Of a stretch of DNA of 12,009 nucleotides, positions 7,458 to 12,009 are shown piece after piece (positions within the stretch are counted from its first letter, which is position 1; each line of letters opens with the position of its first letter). Source of the DNA: Actinomycetota bacterium. Lineage in GTDB: Bacteria > Actinomycetota > Thermoleophilia > Solirubrobacterales > Solirubrobacteraceae. The DNA lies in the NCBI GenBank assembly GCA_005888335.1, contig VAWY01000215.1:1-12009 (forward strand), given 5' to 3'. The notes below the pieces were generated by a model. It ran no database searches. It was given only the letters and a program-made list of their open reading frames with translations, and was not told the origin of the DNA. The position numbers were made by a program, and so were the translations under genes.

Positions 7458-8645
7458 CTACAGGGGCCCCGGCCGCCCCGGGCGCCGCTTGGGCGTGCAC
7501 GTGCGGTAGCGGCGCTTGCCGGTGAGGAGCCGCCCGTCGGCGGTGAAGACGCGGATCTCGACGGTGTAGCGGCCCTTTGGCAGGCCGCGCAGGTCGACCG
7601 GCGCGCCCAGGCGGCGGCCGCGCACCACCCGCACGCGCCGCGCGTTGACGAGGACGGTCGCCGCGATGATCTGCAGGCCGGCGCGCTGGCGGATGCGGAT
7701 GCGGAAGTTGCGGCGGCTGAGGCAGTGGCGGTTGGAGGGGGCCTGGACGATGCCGTTCGCGCCGAACATGGGCGGCGCCCGCACCGGCGGGGCGGGCGCG
7801 GCGGCGACGCCGGTGGGCGAGAAGTTGGTCACGTGCGAGAACGTCGCGCGGGCGCCCGGGGCCAGCTGGTAGCTCCAGCTCAGGCCGGCGCCGTTGTCGA
7901 TGTTCTCCGTACAGCGGCACGTGTTGGGGAACGGCCGGTGCGTGGCGATGTGCCCCCACACATCGCTGAAGCCGGCCTGCATGTACGCCGCGCCGGGCGT
8001 GATCGGCACCCACTGCTCGATGCGCGCCGCCGGCGTGTTGTTGGCGTTGAGCGCGCAGCCGGCTGCGCTCGCGGCCGCGTCGACGAATCCGAACCCCCCG
8101 TCGGATTCCTGCAGGGAGCAGTCGCCCGCGCGATAGAGCGTGCCGCTCAGCGGTGCGCCGCCGCGGTTCTCGAGTGTCACGTCGGTCCGGTAGGCGTCCT
8201 GGCCGACGACGTAGGTGTCGACCTCGGTGATGCGCGCGCCCGTCGTCCCGGCGTCGGCGATGGTCGCGACGGCCAGCGGGTCCGCGCTGGTCCCGGTGCC
8301 TCCGACTGACGACTGCGAGACCGCCGTGAAGGGCGCGTAGGCGCCGAGGAACTCGACCGACGGCGCGCCGTCGTGGTGGACGAAGTCTGGGGCGAAGAGC
8401 GTGCCGCCGACGCTCACCAGCGTCCCGCAGCTCGCGGGGAACGAGCCGAAGGGGTACAGCGAGTAGTGCGCATCTCCGGCGCGTGCGACCTGGCAGCTGA
8501 GGTCGTTGCCGACCCACACGTGGGTCAGCGGCCCGGCGGACGAGATGTCCTGGGTGGGGACGGCGGCGCGGGCGCCCGCCGCGGACGCTGTCAGTCCAAC
8601 GAGCACGACGAGCGCCGCGAACGCGGAGCGGGCGCTCCGGGTCAT
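7458..8645 (-). CDS. Secreted protein with C-terminal basic beta domain, function unknown
   Basis: A 395-residue predicted exported protein. Residues 1-28 form a clear Sec signal peptide (MTRS basic start, hydrophobic AALVVLVGLTASAA, ARA cleavage site). The body (about 30-275) is rich in Gly, Thr, Ser and aromatic residues with a beta pattern and cysteines at 51, 73, 176, 197, 243 and 245, suitable for extracytoplasmic disulfides. After a short Ala/Pro linker (281-292), residues 305-384 form a basic domain bracketed by Cys308 and Cys383, with VDLRGLPKGRYTVEIRVFTADGR. My recollection is that similar domains are frequent in Solirubrobacterales secreted proteins. It lies 27 bp downstream of the 629-residue PKD gene on the same strand, so they are probably co-transcribed. 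I do not recognise an enzymatic motif. Confidence 0.82.
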   Translation of the reverse strand: MTRSARSAFAALVVLVGLTASAAGARAAVPTQDISSAGPLTHVWVGNDLSCQVARAGDAHYSLYPFGSFPASCGTLVSVGGTLFAPDFVHHDGAPSVEFLGAYAPFTAVSQSSVGGTGTSADPLAVATIADAGTTGARITEVDTYVVGQDAYRTDVTLENRGGAPLSGTLYRAGDCSLQESDGGFGFVDAAASAAGCALNANNTPAARIEQWVPITPGAAYMQAGFSDVWGHIATHRPFPNTCRCTENIDNGAGLSWSYQLAPGARATFSHVTNFSPTGVAAAPAPPVRAPPMFGANGIVQAPSNRHCLSRRNFRIRIRQRAGLQIIAATVLVNARRVRVVRGRRLGAPVDLRGLPKGRYTVEIRVFTADGRLLTGKRRYRTCTPKRRPGRPGPL

Positions 8646-8672
8646 TCAGCCCGGTTCATCGCGACCACCCGC

Positions 8673-10562
8673 TCAGCCCGCGCCCGCAACGTAGGCCTCG
8701 ACCTGCCGGCGGAGGGCGGACGCGGCCTCTCGCAGCTGAGCGGTGAACGTCCGGTCGCGCAGCACTCGGCTGAGCTCGACGCGGCGCCTGACCAGTCGCC
8801 GGAAGTCGACCGGCGCTGTCAGTCCATGACGGCGAAGGTCCGCGTCGTACTGGCGGATCCAGGTCTCGGACGCGCCGAACCGGCGCAGATTGGCGGCGGA
8901 CTCACGCGACAAGCCGTTGCGCGCGATCTTGCGCTGCGCCGCTCTGAGGTCACGCGGGCCGATGCCGACCCTCAGGCCCGCCCGCGCCAGCGCAGCTGCG
9001 AGGCGGCGAAGCAGCGCCGGTTGCCGTCCCAGCAGATCGGCGGCAGCGCGACCGTAGAGCAACGCCGCCTGAAGCTGGGTCCTCCGTGCCTTGTCGTCGG
9101 CCGCCTGGCTTGCCGCCGCCGCTCGGTTGACGGCCGCGACGACGGCGAGCACATGCTGTCCGAACGCGTAGCTGTTGTCGTTGAGCGCATCGATGGCGCG
9201 CGCCACGCCCCGCAGGCGCCCCGGGAGCGCGCCTGCGTGCGGGCCTGGTTGCCGGGTGGGCCCTGCGACCACCTGGTAGTCCGAATCGGTGGGGCCCACA
9301 AGAGCGGCGCGAGGCTTCGGTTTCGGCTGGTTGCGTGACGGATCGGTGAAGTAGGTGTACGCCGCAACCCCTCCAGCGACCCACTTGAGACCGTCACCGA
9401 CCAATTTGAGGCCCTGTGCCGTGAGCCGTATGACCCTCACCGACTGGAGCCAGGGGACCGGAAGGTACGAGGCGATCGTCAGTGTCTGTCCAACGAAGGC
9501 CATGGTCACAGCCACCGTCCGGCCGCTTGGCCACCAGCTGGACTCCTCTTCTGGGGGCGGGGGCGCAGGCGGCTTCGACGGGCACCCGGGGGGCGGCCCC
9601 GGATCGTCCGGGCAGAAGTCGTAGATGTCGGGAATCCCATCGTGGTCACGGTCGGGCAGCCGGTCGTACTCCGGCGTGCCGACCGCGGGGAAGGGATCCG
9701 GCGTCGGGCTGGGCGAGGGCGACGGAGACGGCGATGGTGCGGGCGCGACCGGCGCCGGCGTGGGCGCCGGGGCCGGTCTGATCTCCACCGATTCGGCGAC
9801 CGTGTTCGACTTGTTGCCCTGCTTGTCGACGACGCTGACCGACACGGCGTCCTGGCCCGGCGAGTATGGAACGGTGTAGGTGTGCGTGTAGCTCGGCGAC
9901 CCGGTGTCCGCGGTGATGCCGCCGTCGAAGTTCCAGTGGTAGGTGCTGATGTCGTTGTCGGGATCCGTGGCCTTGGCGGTGTACGTGACCGGCTTGCCCA
10001 CCTCCCCCGGGCTCGGACCGATGGTCAGCGAGTCGACGTGCGGGGAGCATCCTGCGGAGGCTGCGGCTACGCACGTCGGCGGCGCGGGCGCGTTGTCGCG
10101 CACGTTCACTCCCACGCTCGCCGTGTCCGACATGCCGGCCATGTCGGTCACGGTGAGGGTCGCCGATCCCTGTCCGGGGCTGGTCCACGTGACGCTGATC
10201 GTCGGGCCGCTCCCGGTCACGCCTCCGACGCTCCACGCGAAGCTGAGGCCGCCCGCGGGCGTTGATCCCGAGCCGTCGTAGGTGACCGTCTCGCCGACCG
10301 TGACGTCGGATGGACCTTTGATCACTGCCTTGGGGGCGGTGCACGGCGGGCATCCCGGCGCGGTCGGGAAGATGTCGCTCCGGGCACCGCGCGAGACGCC
10401 GGTGACATCGATCGCGGGCGCGGTGACTGCGATCGGCGTCGAGGGCGCTTGCCGCTTCGCTCCGCCGCGAAGTGGCTGCCCCGAGGCGTGGCCCGGGGAA
10501 ATCGCCGCTACGAGCGCCGCGGCGGCGAAAACGGAAACGACCTTCAATCGAACAGAGCCCAC
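8673..10562 (-). CDS. PKD-domain protein with calcium-binding-type motif and helical C-terminal region (629 aa)
   Basis: Predicted exported surface protein of unknown function. The signal peptide is residues 1-27 (VRLK, then VVSVFAAAALVAAI, cleavage near HASG). PKD domains lie at about 78-155 and 175-262 (ATDPDNDISTYHWNFDGG). A Pro/Ser repeat (263-290) precedes DRDHDGIPDIYD (304-315), a DxDxDGxxD loop as in thrombospondin type 3 repeats, with two cysteines nearby (317, 327). A hydrophobic region follows (348-405), then a long Ala/Arg-rich helical region (445-625) similar to the C-terminus of the protein at 5841-7451. The GTG start at 10562-10560 is chosen because GGAGGG lies nine bases upstream and the signal peptide follows directly. 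An in-frame extension to 10982 overlaps the divergent gene and is rejected. Confidence 0.85.
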   Translation of the reverse strand: MGSVRLKVVSVFAAAALVAAISPGHASGQPLRGGAKRQAPSTPIAVTAPAIDVTGVSRGARSDIFPTAPGCPPCTAPKAVIKGPSDVTVGETVTYDGSGSTPAGGLSFAWSVGGVTGSGPTISVTWTSPGQGSATLTVTDMAGMSDTASVGVNVRDNAPAPPTCVAAASAGCSPHVDSLTIGPSPGEVGKPVTYTAKATDPDNDISTYHWNFDGGITADTGSPSYTHTYTVPYSPGQDAVSVSVVDKQGNKSNTVAESVEIRPAPAPTPAPVAPAPSPSPSPSPSPTPDPFPAVGTPEYDRLPDRDHDGIPDIYDFCPDDPGPPPGCPSKPPAPPPPEEESSWWPSGRTVAVTMAFVGQTLTIASYLPVPWLQSVRVIRLTAQGLKLVGDGLKWVAGGVAAYTYFTDPSRNQPKPKPRAALVGPTDSDYQVVAGPTRQPGPHAGALPGRLRGVARAIDALNDNSYAFGQHVLAVVAAVNRAAAASQAADDKARRTQLQAALLYGRAAADLLGRQPALLRRLAAALARAGLRVGIGPRDLRAAQRKIARNGLSRESAANLRRFGASETWIRQYDADLRRHGLTAPVDFRRLVRRRVELSRVLRDRTFTAQLREAASALRRQVEAYVAGAG

Positions 10563-10570
10563 GGGCTCTG
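10553..10570 (-). promoter_or_regulatory. Start-codon hairpin of the 629-aa PKD gene
   Basis: CAGAGCCC and GGGCTCTG form a perfect 8-bp inverted repeat around a 2-nt centre. On the transcript the GTG start codon falls at the tip of this hairpin, just after the Shine-Dalgarno sequence. A GC-rich stem here should restrict initiation unless it is opened. The regulatory role is inferred. Confidence 0.55.
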
Positions 10571-10843
10571 ACCCTCCTGCAGCGACCCGGCGGCGCGCGG
10601 ATTGACCGCTGCAATTGGCTCCTTTCCCGCCCGGCTGGGGTCCCGGCGACCCGACGCAAGGATGGCGGTCAGCGCCCGCGCTGTGCGTTCGACGCTCCAC
10701 CCGGCGCGCGGCGAGGTCAAGAGGAAATACCTCCCCACGCAAGACACTGGCGAAGCGGTTCGTTGGCCGACGCTGCCGGGTAGGGCGGCCCCGCGAGGCG
10801 TGCCACGACGGGGGGATAACCAGGTGACAGGGACCGACAGCCG
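10563..10843. promoter_or_regulatory. 281-bp divergent intergenic region with several inverted repeats
   Basis: This separates the PKD gene (minus) from the Pro-rich gene (plus). On the minus-strand leader it holds inverted repeats at 10578-10613 (TGCAGCG / CGCTGCA, 22-nt interior), 10638-10652 (GGGTC / GACCC) and 10670-10683 (CAGCGC / GCGCTG). A TTGACC at 10720-10715 could be a -35 box, but the -10 position at 17 nt reads GAGCGT, a poor match. On the plus strand a weak AGGGA (10829-10833) lies 10 nt before ATG 10844. No riboswitch family I know fits. Confidence 0.4.
10572..10577 (-). promoter_or_regulatory. Shine-Dalgarno GGAGGG that fixes the GTG start
   Basis: GGAGGG on the minus strand ends nine bases before GTG 10562. 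It is the strongest ribosome-binding site in the window and decides the start against the upstream in-frame extension. It lies between two potential stems, at 10553-10570 and 10578-10613. Confidence 0.75.
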
Positions 10844-11623
10844 ATGAGCGTCTTGCGCCGCCGCGGGCGTGGCGATCCGGCGCACCGCGGCTGGTCGCGC
10901 AACACAGCGTTGACGCTTGCCGCGGGCGCGTCGATCGTCGCTGCGGGCGTCCTCGTCCCATTGCTCCTGCTCGGGGGCGCATCCATGCTGCACTGGCCCG
11001 CCGAGCGCACGACGCGCTCCGCTCCGGTGCCGCTCGTCGTCGGTGGTCAGCGGCCGAGGCCGGGCGCGCAGCCCGCCTCGGGCAGGCGAGCCGCGCCCGG
11101 CGTGGCGCCTGTCACGACGCCGGTGATCCTCGCGGCCGAGTCCGTGCCCCAGGTGACCGGGCCGGTGAGGCTGCCAGCGCGGGTGCGCGCTCGCCGAAAC
11201 GCGCCTCCGGCGTCGCGGCGCCCGCCGCGGACGGTCGCTCCGCGCCGGCCCTCCGTCTCCGTGCCGGTCGCCGTGCCCGCCCCGGTCTCCGCACCGCCGG
11301 TCGCCCCAGCGCCCGATTCGGGCGCTCCGGCTCCAGCCCCGGCCGTTCCGCAAGCGCCGCATGGCATCACCCGGCCGCTCGAGCCACCGAGCACGCCGAC
11401 ACCGGCCCCGCCGGCGCACCAGCCCCCCGGCACGCCGAGACCCGTCTCCACGCCCGTCCCGCCGGGCGGCGAGCCTGCGCCACCCCAGCCGCCCTCTCCC
11501 CCGACCTCCGACCGCCCGCCAAGCCGCCCCGCCTCGCCCGACGACCAGGACGAAGACGGCGATCCGCCCGACGATGACGATCTGCCCGCCCCTGCCGACC
11601 GGGAGGGTCCGGACGACGACTGA
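10844..11623 (+). CDS. Membrane-anchored Pro/Ala-rich protein with acidic tail, function unknown
   Basis: A 259-residue protein of no recognised family. A basic N-terminus (LRRRGRG) is followed by one hydrophobic helix at about 21-47, giving an N-in membrane anchor. The rest is low-complexity: Arg/Pro/Ala/Val to about 130, then Pro-dominated (about 130-230), ending in an Asp-rich tail (about 231-259) with DDQDEDGD and PDDDD. Extended Pro-rich stalks after an anchor usually cross the cell wall, so an envelope location is inferred. It is divergent from the PKD gene and followed by hairpins. Such composition can arise by chance in GC-rich DNA. The start-proximal membrane helix and unbroken frame favour a real gene, but certainty is moderate. 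Confidence 0.6.
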   Translation: MSVLRRRGRGDPAHRGWSRNTALTLAAGASIVAAGVLVPLLLLGGASMLHWPAERTTRSAPVPLVVGGQRPRPGAQPASGRRAAPGVAPVTTPVILAAESVPQVTGPVRLPARVRARRNAPPASRRPPRTVAPRRPSVSVPVAVPAPVSAPPVAPAPDSGAPAPAPAVPQAPHGITRPLEPPSTPTPAPPAHQPPGTPRPVSTPVPPGGEPAPPQPPSPPTSDRPPSRPASPDDQDEDGDPPDDDDLPAPADREGPDDD

Positions 11624-11638
11624 GCGAACAGCGGCAGT

Positions 11639-11666
11639 GCGCGAGCGAGCGCCAGCGAGCTCGCGC
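11639..11666. terminator. Hairpin downstream of the Pro-rich gene
   Basis: GCGCGAGC and GCTCGCGC form a perfect 8-bp stem around a 12-nt loop, starting 15 bp after the stop codon. There is no T-run, which is common for terminators in GC-rich actinobacteria. It is also symmetrical enough to act on either strand. Confidence 0.4.
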
Positions 11667-11669
11667 GAC

Positions 11670-11696
11670 GGAGTGCGAGGCTCTGCCGAGCACTCC
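11670..11696. terminator. Second hairpin, between the Pro-rich gene and the tRNA fragment
   Basis: GGAGTGC and GCACTCC form a 7-bp stem, with an inner GGC/GCC stem across tandem G-A mismatches and a TCT loop. It begins four bases after the tRNA fragment's 3' end on the minus strand, so it may be the original terminator of the tRNA-Arg transcript. No T-run follows. Confidence 0.4.
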
Positions 11697-11700
11697 GCAG

Positions 11701-11744
11701 CGCCCCGAGCTGGATTCGAACCAGCGGCCTTCCCCTTAGGAGGG
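11701..11744 (-). pseudogene. 3' half of tRNA-Arg(CCU), probable attachment-site scar
   Basis: On the minus strand the sequence reads, in tRNA order: CC of the anticodon stem, the anticodon loop CTCCTAA (anticodon CCT), the 3' stem strand GGGGA, variable loop AGGCC, T-stem GCTGG, T-loop TTCGAAT, T-stem CCAGC, acceptor strand TCGGGGC and discriminator G, with no encoded CCA. The matching 5' anticodon-stem strand, D-arm and 5' acceptor strand (GCCCCGA expected) are absent upstream, and pairing fails beyond two bases. The break in the anticodon stem next to its loop is a typical tyrosine-integrase crossover position. It is therefore read as an att duplication and not as a functional tRNA. Confidence 0.8.
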
Positions 11745-11894
11745 CTCGCAGGGCGCTCGACGCGGGGGCACGCGAAGGAGCGAGAACGCGAGAACTCCGT
11801 GCAGATCCGCATGTTGCGTAGGACGAGGATCCCGGACGAGATCGCCGGTGCTGGCGGCCATGTACCCGTTTCGTACCTTGCTGGCGGCCAGCTC
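11745..11894. repeat. Gene-free stretch with a 12-bp direct repeat beside the tRNA scar
   Basis: No supported gene is seen here. TGCTGGCGGCCA occurs at 11849-11860 and again at 11879-11890, a period of 30 bp. Between the copies lies GTACCCGTTTCGTACC, itself holding two GTACC units. The arrangement could be accessory binding sites for an integrase, but that is inference. Confidence 0.5.
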
Positions 11895-12009
11895 TCAGGC
11901 GCGGTAGGCGCGCCCGCGAGGAAGCACGCGGAGGACGTAGACGGTGCGCTGGTCGCGGTCGAGCCTCAGGAGGACCCGCCAGTCGCCCACGCGCAGCCGA
12001 TGCTCATCG
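11895..12009 (-). CDS. RelE/ParE-family toxin, C-terminal fragment at window edge
   Basis: The last 37 residues of a small protein read HRLRVGDWRVLLRLDRDQ and then VYVLRVLPRGRAYRA before a TGA (11897-11895). RLRVGDWRVL is the core strand motif of RelE/ParE toxins (mRNA interferases or gyrase poisons), and the hydrophobic strand plus basic RGRAY matches their C-terminal end. The N-terminus and any partner antitoxin lie beyond the right edge. It sits on the element side of the tRNA-Arg scar, where toxin-antitoxin pairs often stabilise islands. The RelE-like fold is well supported; which target it acts on is not visible. Confidence 0.8.
   Translation of the reverse strand, partial: DEHRLRVGDWRVLLRLDRDQRTVYVLRVLPRGRAYRA

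Noticed and set aside
9690..9790. Tandem DNA repeat in the large PKD gene
   Set aside because: It is codon-level repetition for the Pro/Ser linker, not an independent repeat element.
10563..10843. c-di-GMP-I or ydaO (c-di-AMP) riboswitch in the divergent region
   Set aside because: CAGCCGGG in the leader recalls the 3' end of c-di-GMP-I RNAs, but the conserved CACAGGGCAAACC and GACGCAAAGCC segments and the ydaO core are not present on either strand.
10563..10982. In-frame N-terminal extension of the 629-aa PKD protein
   Set aside because: It overlaps the divergent gene, lacks a signal peptide at its start, and the GGAGGG plus GTG at 10562 gives a proper exported N-terminus.
11701..11777. 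Complete functional tRNA-Arg
   Set aside because: No D-arm with its GG, and no GCCCCGA acceptor strand at the right distance; the anticodon stem pairs at only two positions on the 5' side.
10544..11812. Minus-strand open frame (422 codons) through the tRNA fragment and Pro-rich gene
   Set aside because: It reads across a tRNA sequence and is Arg/Gly-rich shadow composition.

Overview
The window is very GC-rich (high-GC third positions throughout, frequent GTG and TTG starts). It reads as chromosome of a high-GC actinobacterium, most plausibly class Thermoleophilia (Solirubrobacter/Conexibacter-like). That placement is an inference from base composition and from the style of the PKD-domain and basic beta-domain secreted proteins. 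No rRNA or phylogenetic marker was compared.

Layout: (1) 1-2304, minus strand: a small MscS-type mechanosensitive channel followed 22 bp later by a bifunctional penicillin-binding protein (GT51 plus transpeptidase) whose C-terminus lies beyond the left edge. (2) 2360-5824, plus strand: a tightly packed set of a PIG-V-type membrane mannosyltransferase, a HAD hydrolase (ATGA overlap), a CPBP/CAAX-type membrane protease (11 bp gap) and orotate phosphoribosyltransferase pyrE (GTGA overlap). These look like envelope and housekeeping genes co-transcribed by proximity. An imperfect 37-bp palindrome sits inside the 5' end of the HAD gene. (3) 5841-10843: an accessory-looking block of three predicted exported proteins. 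Two are PKD-domain proteins with related architecture and a shared, unassigned helical C-terminal region. They are encoded on opposite strands and flank a cysteine-containing secreted protein. The larger PKD gene has a structured leader and a hairpin that covers its GTG start. (4) 10844-11623: a membrane-anchored Pro/Ala-rich protein with an acidic tail, followed by two hairpins. (5) 11701-12009: the 3' half of a tRNA-Arg(CCU) gene without a recognisable 5' half, then a 151-bp gene-free stretch with a 12-bp direct repeat, then the 3' end of a RelE/ParE-type toxin gene running off the right edge. This looks like the junction of a tRNA-integrated mobile element: the chromosome lies to the left and the element to the right.

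The most unusual items are the PKD block, a candidate surface or adhesion system of unknown role; the tRNA-Arg scar that marks an island boundary; and the start-codon hairpin and leader of the 629-residue PKD protein.
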